From Anomaloglossus baeobatrachus (lineage: Eukaryota > Chordata > Amphibia > Anura > Aromobatidae): DNA of 64,000 bases. The stretch's first letter is position 1. Each line of letters starts with the position of its first letter. Position numbers and translations under genes: made by a program. Positions 12,056 through 23,203 of this stretch are shown here, in pieces. The stretch spans positions 1-64,000 of the forward strand of contig NW_027445230.1 in assembly GCF_048569485.1 (NCBI RefSeq), in the 5' to 3' direction. The notes below the pieces were generated by a model that was not told where the DNA came from, ran no database searches, and saw only the letters and a list, made by a program, of their open reading frames with translations.

Positions 12056-13446
12056 CCTTCTTAACCCAGTTTCCAAAAGCAGAACTCAATTCACCTGATT
12101 CATATTAGCCCGATTTAATGAATTGGAAGAAAGCATACGTCTTCATATGCACCTCAATTTGGCCCATTCACTTTTCACACTTCCTCCTTTTGTTTTTTAT
12201 CTTTCACACTTTTGACTTTCTTTATTCATCCAAATAGCAAACTCATCACCACTCAACCTGACCAACTCGGCTATGTCCCCGTGCTGCAGTTCTCTGTCTT
12301 ATCTAGATCATTTGCAATTGAATGGAATAGATCCCTTTTGGACAAAGTGGATTCACCTGCTGCTGCAGTGACCACAGGTGTGATAACATCTAGAATTGGC
12401 ATCTGGTGCGATCTCTCCGCTTCCACTCCAAAGAAAGTTACCTGTTTATTCCTATCATGCATTGGTTTTTGGGGTTTTCTTTGAGTAATGATGATCTCTT
12501 TAGTAGTCTGTTGGCGCCCTCTCCTGGAGGAATAGTTTGCTTGCTCTTGGACATTCTAAAAGAGAGGTCATGATAGACATTGAGCTTCTGAGCTCAATTG
12601 GGGACAGTCATGGGTGATGAATGTTTGCAACCTACTGCGAAGCCTCATACCGCAATATAAGGAACGTCAAATACTAAGAAAGGGCGGCCTATGAAAGAAT
12701 TACTACTTTCAATAAGTACACTTAAACGGCTAATTGGGAATAGAAAAACTGTAAAAAGCCCTCTGAGAAAGCCCCCCTCTAACCTTTGATAGTAAGCTTT
12801 TCTGTAGTCTGCCTGTTGATGTATTTTCCGTTTGAACTGTGCACAACATGAAGAGACGGAACACTGGCGGCTTGTCACAATGCCCCCCGATGACATCACA
12901 ATAGCGCTGCTGCCTAGAAAACAAGCTGCGCAGAAGAAGTTGTTCTTTGGGTGGGAGGGTGGGCTAGTGGAAGGAGGGGGCAATCTCTTTTTTTCCCGGG
13001 TGGTAGGGGGATGACAGGAGAAGGGAAGCGGGTGGTGAGAAAGGTACAGAGGGCAGGGTTTGGGGGCTGGGAAGGAAAGGGAAAAGATTAGGGTTTGGGG
13101 ATGATGAAAGGGCTTTCTACGGGTAAGGATGGCAAAGGGTGGCAGTGACGGAAAGTCAGGCAACCTGTCCTGTCCGTCTTTTTGTATCGTGAATTGGAAA
13201 GACTGCAAGGGGGAGGGGAGTTGCTTGCGCCCTAAAGGAGGAGTTATTCAGATTCATTGCAGTGGGCGGCGGCTGCAAAACGCACCATTCTTCTTGTTTT
13301 GGCTCTGCAAAGCAGCCTTTTCAAGGGTTGGCTTGGGTGACAAAATGTCTTGTGTAGGCGTGGGTTTGTCTCCCTCTCGCTCTCTCTCCCTAAGATGTGT
13401 CCGGCATAGGCCAGGGTGCCACTCGAGGCCCAAACCAATTCTGGTT

Positions 13447-13633
13447 ATCGCTTCTCGGCCTTTTGGCTAAGATCAAGTGTAGTATCTGTTCTTATCAGTT
13501 TAATATCTGATACGTCCCCTATCTGGGGACCATATATTAAATGGATTTTTAGAACAGGGAGATGGAAAAAGAGCTTGCTCTGTCCACTCCACGCATTGAC
13601 CTGGTATTGCAGTACCTCCAGGAACGGTGCACC
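13447..13633 (+). ncRNA. RNU2: U2 snRNA, unit 9
   Basis: Same sequence as unit 1. The 3' box is at 13647-13661 and the CTCF-like site at 14090-14105. Confidence 0.96.
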
Positions 13634-15024
13634 CCTTCTTAACCCAGTTTCCAAAAGCAGAACTCAATTCACCTGATTCATATTAGCCCGATTTAATGAA
13701 TTGGAAGAAAGCATACGTCTTCATATGCACCTCAATTTGGCCCATTCACTTTTCACACTTCCTCCTTTTGTTTTTTATCTTTCACACTTTTGACTTTCTT
13801 TATTCATCCAAATAGCAAACTCATCACCACTCAACCTGACCAACTCGGCTATGTCCCCGTGCTGCAGTTCTCTGTCTTATCTAGATCATTTGCAATTGAA
13901 TGGAATAGATCCCTTTTGGACAAAGTGGATTCACCTGCTGCTGCAGTGACCACAGGTGTGATAACATCTAGAATTGGCATCTGGTGCGATCTCTCCGCTT
14001 CCACTCCAAAGAAAGTTACCTGTTTATTCCTATCATGCATTGGTTTTTGGGGTTTTCTTTGAGTAATGATGATCTCTTTAGTAGTCTGTTGGCGCCCTCT
14101 CCTGGAGGAATAGTTTGCTTGCTCTTGGACATTCTAAAAGAGAGGTCATGATAGACATTGAGCTTCTGAGCTCAATTGGGGACAGTCATGGGTGATGAAT
14201 GTTTGCAACCTACTGCGAAGCCTCATACCGCAATATAAGGAACGTCAAATACTAAGAAAGGGCGGCCTATGAAAGAATTACTACTTTCAATAAGTACACT
14301 TAAACGGCTAATTGGGAATAGAAAAACTGTAAAAAGCCCTCTGAGAAAGCCCCCCTCTAACCTTTGATAGTAAGCTTTTCTGTAGTCTGCCTGTTGATGT
14401 ATTTTCCGTTTGAACTGTGCACAACATGAAGAGACGGAACACTGGCGGCTTGTCACAATGCCCCCCGATGACATCACAATAGCGCTGCTGCCTAGAAAAC
14501 AAGCTGCGCAGAAGAAGTTGTTCTTTGGGTGGGAGGGTGGGCTAGTGGAAGGAGGGGGCAATCTCTTTTTTTCCCGGGTGGTAGGGGGATGACAGGAGAA
14601 GGGAAGCGGGTGGTGAGAAAGGTACAGAGGGCAGGGTTTGGGGGCTGGGAAGGAAAGGGAAAAGATTAGGGTTTGGGGATGATGAAAGGGCTTTCTACGG
14701 GTAAGGATGGCAAAGGGTGGCAGTGACGGAAAGTCAGGCAACCTGTCCTGTCCGTCTTTTTGTATCGTGAATTGGAAAGACTGCAAGGGGGAGGGGAGTT
14801 GCTTGCGCCCTAAAGGAGGAGTTATTCAGATTCATTGCAGTGGGCGGCGGCTGCAAAACGCACCATTCTTCTTGTTTTGGCTCTGCAAAGCAGCCTTTTC
14901 AAGGGTTGGCTTGGGTGACAAAATGTCTTGTGTAGGCGTGGGTTTGTCTCCCTCTCGCTCTCTCTCCCTAAGATGTGTCCGGCATAGGCCAGGGTGCCAC
15001 TCGAGGCCCAAACCAATTCTGGTT

Positions 15025-15211
15025 ATCGCTTCTCGGCCTTTTGGCTAAGATCAAGTGTAGTATCTGTTCTTATCAGTTTAATATCTGATACGTCCCCTAT
15101 CTGGGGACCATATATTAAATGGATTTTTAGAACAGGGAGATGGAAAAAGAGCTTGCTCTGTCCACTCCACGCATTGACCTGGTATTGCAGTACCTCCAGG
15201 AACGGTGCACC
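15025..15211 (+). ncRNA. RNU2: U2 snRNA, unit 10
   Basis: Same sequence as unit 1. The 3' box is at 15225-15239 and the CTCF-like site at 15668-15683. Confidence 0.96.
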
Positions 15212-16602
15212 CCTTCTTAACCCAGTTTCCAAAAGCAGAACTCAATTCACCTGATTCATATTAGCCCGATTTAATGAATTGGAAGAAAGCATACGTCTTC
15301 ATATGCACCTCAATTTGGCCCATTCACTTTTCACACTTCCTCCTTTTGTTTTTTATCTTTCACACTTTTGACTTTCTTTATTCATCCAAATAGCAAACTC
15401 ATCACCACTCAACCTGACCAACTCGGCTATGTCCCCGTGCTGCAGTTCTCTGTCTTATCTAGATCATTTGCAATTGAATGGAATAGATCCCTTTTGGACA
15501 AAGTGGATTCACCTGCTGCTGCAGTGACCACAGGTGTGATAACATCTAGAATTGGCATCTGGTGCGATCTCTCCGCTTCCACTCCAAAGAAAGTTACCTG
15601 TTTATTCCTATCATGCATTGGTTTTTGGGGTTTTCTTTGAGTAATGATGATCTCTTTAGTAGTCTGTTGGCGCCCTCTCCTGGAGGAATAGTTTGCTTGC
15701 TCTTGGACATTCTAAAAGAGAGGTCATGATAGACATTGAGCTTCTGAGCTCAATTGGGGACAGTCATGGGTGATGAATGTTTGCAACCTACTGCGAAGCC
15801 TCATACCGCAATATAAGGAACGTCAAATACTAAGAAAGGGCGGCCTATGAAAGAATTACTACTTTCAATAAGTACACTTAAACGGCTAATTGGGAATAGA
15901 AAAACTGTAAAAAGCCCTCTGAGAAAGCCCCCCTCTAACCTTTGATAGTAAGCTTTTCTGTAGTCTGCCTGTTGATGTATTTTCCGTTTGAACTGTGCAC
16001 AACATGAAGAGACGGAACACTGGCGGCTTGTCACAATGCCCCCCGATGACATCACAATAGCGCTGCTGCCTAGAAAACAAGCTGCGCAGAAGAAGTTGTT
16101 CTTTGGGTGGGAGGGTGGGCTAGTGGAAGGAGGGGGCAATCTCTTTTTTTCCCGGGTGGTAGGGGGATGACAGGAGAAGGGAAGCGGGTGGTGAGAAAGG
16201 TACAGAGGGCAGGGTTTGGGGGCTGGGAAGGAAAGGGAAAAGATTAGGGTTTGGGGATGATGAAAGGGCTTTCTACGGGTAAGGATGGCAAAGGGTGGCA
16301 GTGACGGAAAGTCAGGCAACCTGTCCTGTCCGTCTTTTTGTATCGTGAATTGGAAAGACTGCAAGGGGGAGGGGAGTTGCTTGCGCCCTAAAGGAGGAGT
16401 TATTCAGATTCATTGCAGTGGGCGGCGGCTGCAAAACGCACCATTCTTCTTGTTTTGGCTCTGCAAAGCAGCCTTTTCAAGGGTTGGCTTGGGTGACAAA
16501 ATGTCTTGTGTAGGCGTGGGTTTGTCTCCCTCTCGCTCTCTCTCCCTAAGATGTGTCCGGCATAGGCCAGGGTGCCACTCGAGGCCCAAACCAATTCTGG
16601 TT

Positions 16603-16789
16603 ATCGCTTCTCGGCCTTTTGGCTAAGATCAAGTGTAGTATCTGTTCTTATCAGTTTAATATCTGATACGTCCCCTATCTGGGGACCATATATTAAATGG
16701 ATTTTTAGAACAGGGAGATGGAAAAAGAGCTTGCTCTGTCCACTCCACGCATTGACCTGGTATTGCAGTACCTCCAGGAACGGTGCATC
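16603..16789 (+). ncRNA. RNU2: U2 snRNA, unit 11 (3'-end variant)
   Basis: It carries the only difference found inside an uninterrupted U2 coding region: C to T at 16788, so the RNA ends GGTGCATC instead of GGTGCACC (nt 186). The change is in the last two nt, outside the Sm site and stem-loops, so the RNA probably still functions, though 3'-end trimming could be affected. The 3' box is at 16803-16817 and the CTCF-like site at 17246-17261. Confidence 0.95.
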
Positions 16790-18180
16790 CCTTCTTAACC
16801 CAGTTTCCAAAAGCAGAACTCAATTCACCTGATTCATATTAGCCCGATTTAATGAATTGGAAGAAAGCATACGTCTTCATATGCACCTCAATTTGGCCCA
16901 TTCACTTTTCACACTTCCTCCTTTTGTTTTTTATCTTTCACACTTTTGACTTTCTTTATTCATCCAAATAGCAAACTCATCACCACTCAACCTGACCAAC
17001 TCGGCTATGTCCCCGTGCTGCAGTTCTCTGTCTTATCTAGATCATTTGCAATTGAATGGAATAGATCCCTTTTGGACAAAGTGGATTCACCTGCTGCTGC
17101 AGTGACCACAGGTGTGATAACATCTAGAATTGGCATCTGGTGCGATCTCTCCGCTTCCACTCCAAAGAAAGTTACCTGTTTATTCCTATCATGCATTGGT
17201 TTTTGGGGTTTTCTTTGAGTAATGATGATCTCTTTAGTAGTCTGTTGGCGCCCTCTCCTGGAGGAATAGTTTGCTTGCTCTTGGACATTCTAAAAGAGAG
17301 GTCATGATAGACATTGAGCTTCTGAGCTCAATTGGGGACAGTCATGGGTGATGAATGTTTGCAACCTACTGCGAAGCCTCATACCGCAATATAAGGAACG
17401 TCAAATACTAAGAAAGGGCGGCCTATGAAAGAATTACTACTTTCAATAAGTACACTTAAACGGCTAATTGGGAATAGAAAAACTGTAAAAAGCCCTCTGA
17501 GAAAGCCCCCCTCTAACCTTTGATAGTAAGCTTTTCTGTAGTCTGCCTGTTGATGTATTTTCCGTTTGAACTGTGCACAACATGAAGAGACGGAACACTG
17601 GCGGCTTGTCACAATGCCCCCCGATGACATCACAATAGCGCTGCTGCCTAGAAAACAAGCTGCGCAGAAGAAGTTGTTCTTTGGGTGGGAGGGTGGGCTA
17701 GTGGAAGGAGGGGGCAATCTCTTTTTTTCCCGGGTGGTAGGGGGATGACAGGAGAAGGGAAGCGGGTGGTGAGAAAGGTACAGAGGGCAGGGTTTGGGGG
17801 CTGGGAAGGAAAGGGAAAAGATTAGGGTTTGGGGATGATGAAAGGGCTTTCTACGGGTAAGGATGGCAAAGGGTGGCAGTGACGGAAAGTCAGGCAACCT
17901 GTCCTGTCCGTCTTTTTGTATCGTGAATTGGAAAGACTGCAAGGGGGAGGGGAGTTGCTTGCGCCCTAAAGGAGGAGTTATTCAGATTCATTGCAGTGGG
18001 CGGCGGCTGCAAAACGCACCATTCTTCTTGTTTTGGCTCTGCAAAGCAGCCTTTTCAAGGGTTGGCTTGGGTGACAAAATGTCTTGTGTAGGCGTGGGTT
18101 TGTCTCCCTCTCGCTCTCTCTCCCTAAGATGTGTCCGGCATAGGCCAGGGTGCCACTCGAGGCCCAAACCAATTCTGGTT

Positions 18181-18367
18181 ATCGCTTCTCGGCCTTTTGG
18201 CTAAGATCAAGTGTAGTATCTGTTCTTATCAGTTTAATATCTGATACGTCCCCTATCTGGGGACCATATATTAAATGGATTTTTAGAACAGGGAGATGGA
18301 AAAAGAGCTTGCTCTGTCCACTCCACGCATTGACCTGGTATTGCAGTACCTCCAGGAACGGTGCACC
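18181..18367 (+). ncRNA. RNU2: U2 snRNA, unit 12
   Basis: Same sequence as unit 1. The 3' box is at 18381-18395 and the CTCF-like site at 18824-18839. Confidence 0.96.
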
Positions 18368-19758
18368 CCTTCTTAACCCAGTTTCCAAAAGCAGAACTCA
18401 ATTCACCTGATTCATATTAGCCCGATTTAATGAATTGGAAGAAAGCATACGTCTTCATATGCACCTCAATTTGGCCCATTCACTTTTCACACTTCCTCCT
18501 TTTGTTTTTTATCTTTCACACTTTTGACTTTCTTTATTCATCCAAATAGCAAACTCATCACCACTCAACCTGACCAACTCGGCTATGTCCCCGTGCTGCA
18601 GTTCTCTGTCTTATCTAGATCATTTGCAATTGAATGGAATAGATCCCTTTTGGACAAAGTGGATTCACCTGCTGCTGCAGTGACCACAGGTGTGATAACA
18701 TCTAGAATTGGCATCTGGTGCGATCTCTCCGCTTCCACTCCAAAGAAAGTTACCTGTTTATTCCTATCATGCATTGGTTTTTGGGGTTTTCTTTGAGTAA
18801 TGATGATCTCTTTAGTAGTCTGTTGGCGCCCTCTCCTGGAGGAATAGTTTGCTTGCTCTTGGACATTCTAAAAGAGAGGTCATGATAGACATTGAGCTTC
18901 TGAGCTCAATTGGGGACAGTCATGGGTGATGAATGTTTGCAACCTACTGCGAAGCCTCATACCGCAATATAAGGAACGTCAAATACTAAGAAAGGGCGGC
19001 CTATGAAAGAATTACTACTTTCAATAAGTACACTTAAACGGCTAATTGGGAATAGAAAAACTGTAAAAAGCCCTCTGAGAAAGCCCCCCTCTAACCTTTG
19101 ATAGTAAGCTTTTCTGTAGTCTGCCTGTTGATGTATTTTCCGTTTGAACTGTGCACAACATGAAGAGACGGAACACTGGCGGCTTGTCACAATGCCCCCC
19201 GATGACATCACAATAGCGCTGCTGCCTAGAAAACAAGCTGCGCAGAAGAAGTTGTTCTTTGGGTGGGAGGGTGGGCTAGTGGAAGGAGGGGGCAATCTCT
19301 TTTTTTCCCGGGTGGTAGGGGGATGACAGGAGAAGGGAAGCGGGTGGTGAGAAAGGTACAGAGGGCAGGGTTTGGGGGCTGGGAAGGAAAGGGAAAAGAT
19401 TAGGGTTTGGGGATGATGAAAGGGCTTTCTACGGGTAAGGATGGCAAAGGGTGGCAGTGACGGAAAGTCAGGCAACCTGTCCTGTCCGTCTTTTTGTATC
19501 GTGAATTGGAAAGACTGCAAGGGGGAGGGGAGTTGCTTGCGCCCTAAAGGAGGAGTTATTCAGATTCATTGCAGTGGGCGGCGGCTGCAAAACGCACCAT
19601 TCTTCTTGTTTTGGCTCTGCAAAGCAGCCTTTTCAAGGGTTGGCTTGGGTGACAAAATGTCTTGTGTAGGCGTGGGTTTGTCTCCCTCTCGCTCTCTCTC
19701 CCTAAGATGTGTCCGGCATAGGCCAGGGTGCCACTCGAGGCCCAAACCAATTCTGGTT

Positions 19759-19945
19759 ATCGCTTCTCGGCCTTTTGGCTAAGATCAAGTGTAGTATCTG
19801 TTCTTATCAGTTTAATATCTGATACGTCCCCTATCTGGGGACCATATATTAAATGGATTTTTAGAACAGGGAGATGGAAAAAGAGCTTGCTCTGTCCACT
19901 CCACGCATTGACCTGGTATTGCAGTACCTCCAGGAACGGTGCACC
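19759..19945 (+). ncRNA. RNU2: U2 snRNA, unit 13
   Basis: Same sequence as unit 1. The 3' box is at 19959-19973 and the CTCF-like site at 20402-20417. Confidence 0.96.
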
Positions 19946-21336
19946 CCTTCTTAACCCAGTTTCCAAAAGCAGAACTCAATTCACCTGATTCATATTAGCC
20001 CGATTTAATGAATTGGAAGAAAGCATACGTCTTCATATGCACCTCAATTTGGCCCATTCACTTTTCACACTTCCTCCTTTTGTTTTTTATCTTTCACACT
20101 TTTGACTTTCTTTATTCATCCAAATAGCAAACTCATCACCACTCAACCTGACCAACTCGGCTATGTCCCCGTGCTGCAGTTCTCTGTCTTATCTAGATCA
20201 TTTGCAATTGAATGGAATAGATCCCTTTTGGACAAAGTGGATTCACCTGCTGCTGCAGTGACCACAGGTGTGATAACATCTAGAATTGGCATCTGGTGCG
20301 ATCTCTCCGCTTCCACTCCAAAGAAAGTTACCTGTTTATTCCTATCATGCATTGGTTTTTGGGGTTTTCTTTGAGTAATGATGATCTCTTTAGTAGTCTG
20401 TTGGCGCCCTCTCCTGGAGGAATAGTTTGCTTGCTCTTGGACATTCTAAAAGAGAGGTCATGATAGACATTGAGCTTCTGAGCTCAATTGGGGACAGTCA
20501 TGGGTGATGAATGTTTGCAACCTACTGCGAAGCCTCATACCGCAATATAAGGAACGTCAAATACTAAGAAAGGGCGGCCTATGAAAGAATTACTACTTTC
20601 AATAAGTACACTTAAACGGCTAATTGGGAATAGAAAAACTGTAAAAAGCCCTCTGAGAAAGCCCCCCTCTAACCTTTGATAGTAAGCTTTTCTGTAGTCT
20701 GCCTGTTGATGTATTTTCCGTTTGAACTGTGCACAACATGAAGAGACGGAACACTGGCGGCTTGTCACAATGCCCCCCGATGACATCACAATAGCGCTGC
20801 TGCCTAGAAAACAAGCTGCGCAGAAGAAGTTGTTCTTTGGGTGGGAGGGTGGGCTAGTGGAAGGAGGGGGCAATCTCTTTTTTTCCCGGGTGGTAGGGGG
20901 ATGACAGGAGAAGGGAAGCGGGTGGTGAGAAAGGTACAGAGGGCAGGGTTTGGGGGCTGGGAAGGAAAGGGAAAAGATTAGGGTTTGGGGATGATGAAAG
21001 GGCTTTCTACGGGTAAGGATGGCAAAGGGTGGCAGTGACGGAAAGTCAGGCAACCTGTCCTGTCCGTCTTTTTGTATCGTGAATTGGAAAGACTGCAAGG
21101 GGGAGGGGAGTTGCTTGCGCCCTAAAGGAGGAGTTATTCAGATTCATTGCAGTGGGCGGCGGCTGCAAAACGCACCATTCTTCTTGTTTTGGCTCTGCAA
21201 AGCAGCCTTTTCAAGGGTTGGCTTGGGTGACAAAATGTCTTGTGTAGGCGTGGGTTTGTCTCCCTCTCGCTCTCTCTCCCTAAGATGTGTCCGGCATAGG
21301 CCAGGGTGCCACTCGAGGCCCAAACCAATTCTGGTT

Positions 21337-21523
21337 ATCGCTTCTCGGCCTTTTGGCTAAGATCAAGTGTAGTATCTGTTCTTATCAGTTTAATATCTGA
21401 TACGTCCCCTATCTGGGGACCATATATTAAATGGATTTTTAGAACAGGGAGATGGAAAAAGAGCTTGCTCTGTCCACTCCACGCATTGACCTGGTATTGC
21501 AGTACCTCCAGGAACGGTGCACC
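21337..21523 (+). ncRNA. RNU2: U2 snRNA, unit 14
   Basis: Last intact gene before the first LINE. The 3' box is at 21537-21551 and the CTCF-like site at 21980-21995. The spacer that follows carries a private G to A at 22565. Confidence 0.96.
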
Positions 21524-22914
21524 CCTTCTTAACCCAGTTTCCAAAAGCAGAACTCAATTCACCTGATTCATATTAGCCCGATTTAATGAATTGGAAGAAA
21601 GCATACGTCTTCATATGCACCTCAATTTGGCCCATTCACTTTTCACACTTCCTCCTTTTGTTTTTTATCTTTCACACTTTTGACTTTCTTTATTCATCCA
21701 AATAGCAAACTCATCACCACTCAACCTGACCAACTCGGCTATGTCCCCGTGCTGCAGTTCTCTGTCTTATCTAGATCATTTGCAATTGAATGGAATAGAT
21801 CCCTTTTGGACAAAGTGGATTCACCTGCTGCTGCAGTGACCACAGGTGTGATAACATCTAGAATTGGCATCTGGTGCGATCTCTCCGCTTCCACTCCAAA
21901 GAAAGTTACCTGTTTATTCCTATCATGCATTGGTTTTTGGGGTTTTCTTTGAGTAATGATGATCTCTTTAGTAGTCTGTTGGCGCCCTCTCCTGGAGGAA
22001 TAGTTTGCTTGCTCTTGGACATTCTAAAAGAGAGGTCATGATAGACATTGAGCTTCTGAGCTCAATTGGGGACAGTCATGGGTGATGAATGTTTGCAACC
22101 TACTGCGAAGCCTCATACCGCAATATAAGGAACGTCAAATACTAAGAAAGGGCGGCCTATGAAAGAATTACTACTTTCAATAAGTACACTTAAACGGCTA
22201 ATTGGGAATAGAAAAACTGTAAAAAGCCCTCTGAGAAAGCCCCCCTCTAACCTTTGATAGTAAGCTTTTCTGTAGTCTGCCTGTTGATGTATTTTCCGTT
22301 TGAACTGTGCACAACATGAAGAGACGGAACACTGGCGGCTTGTCACAATGCCCCCCGATGACATCACAATAGCGCTGCTGCCTAGAAAACAAGCTGCGCA
22401 GAAGAAGTTGTTCTTTGGGTGGGAGGGTGGGCTAGTGGAAGGAGGGGGCAATCTCTTTTTTTCCCGGGTGGTAGGGGGATGACAGGAGAAGGGAAGCGGG
22501 TGGTGAGAAAGGTACAGAGGGCAGGGTTTGGGGGCTGGGAAGGAAAGGGAAAAGATTAGGGTTTAGGGATGATGAAAGGGCTTTCTACGGGTAAGGATGG
22601 CAAAGGGTGGCAGTGACGGAAAGTCAGGCAACCTGTCCTGTCCGTCTTTTTGTATCGTGAATTGGAAAGACTGCAAGGGGGAGGGGAGTTGCTTGCGCCC
22701 TAAAGGAGGAGTTATTCAGATTCATTGCAGTGGGCGGCGGCTGCAAAACGCACCATTCTTCTTGTTTTGGCTCTGCAAAGCAGCCTTTTCAAGGGTTGGC
22801 TTGGGTGACAAAATGTCTTGTGTAGGCGTGGGTTTGTCTCCCTCTCGCTCTCTCTCCCTAAGATGTGTCCGGCATAGGCCAGGGTGCCACTCGAGGCCCA
22901 AACCAATTCTGGTT

Positions 22915-22966
22915 ATCGCTTCTCGGCCTTTTGGCTAAGATCAAGTGTAGTATCTGTTCTTATCAG
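22915..22966 (+). pseudogene. U2 snRNA 5' fragment (unit 15, split by LINE)
   Basis: U2 nt 1-52, with the upstream promoter region intact. The fragment keeps stem-loop I and the whole GTAGTA motif, then runs directly into the LINE. The last 15 nt (22952-22966) are the 5' copy of the target-site duplication. Without an Sm site it cannot make U2, but the promoter could transcribe into the element. Confidence 0.95.
22952..22966. repeat. Target-site duplication, LINE copy 1, 5' side
   Basis: ATCTGTTCTTATCAG, U2 nt 38-52, repeated at 28504-28518. Confidence 0.93.
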
Positions 22967-23203
22967 AACAAACTGAGCTAGCTACACTTGACGAGATACG
23001 ATCAGGGAGACGAGCTCCGAAGCCCAGCCGAGACCGGAAGAGGGAGATCGGACGGAAGAAGAGCTTGGCAGAAAGAAGCAAGAAGACGAAGCCTCGGAGA
23101 AGACTTGGGGAGACCAGAGGAACTTCGAGGAGGAACACAGCGGGAGAAGACACCCGGAGAAGAATCCAAGATCCAGCTCCGGGAACTCAAGCAGGAACCA
23201 GCC
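22967..23203 (+). other. LINE copy 1 5' UTR
   Basis: 237 nt, purine-rich, with no ATG in the ORF1 frame. Bases 22982-22991 are exactly complementary to U2 bases 22941-22950, and 22965-22970 pair with 22955-22960 across the junction. No self-contained promoter is recognised, so transcription from the U2 promoter is plausible. Confidence 0.7.

Larger units (their letters stand above)
1..22966 (+). repeat. U2 snRNA tandem array, block A
   Basis: Units repeat at exactly 1,578 bp with no length change. The window opens inside a spacer, 822 bp upstream of the first U2 gene. The block holds 14 complete U2 genes (starts 823 to 21337) and the first 52 nt of a 15th, where a LINE begins. Two base differences from the common unit were found: C to T at 16788 and G to A at 22565. 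Uniform length and near identity over 22 kb indicate strong concerted evolution, as known for vertebrate RNU2 arrays. Confidence 0.97.

Noticed and set aside
22988-23203. Upstream extension of the LINE ORF1 frame
   Set aside because: It would need a non-ATG start. The first in-frame ATG at 23204 has a strong context and precedes the domains expected for the family.
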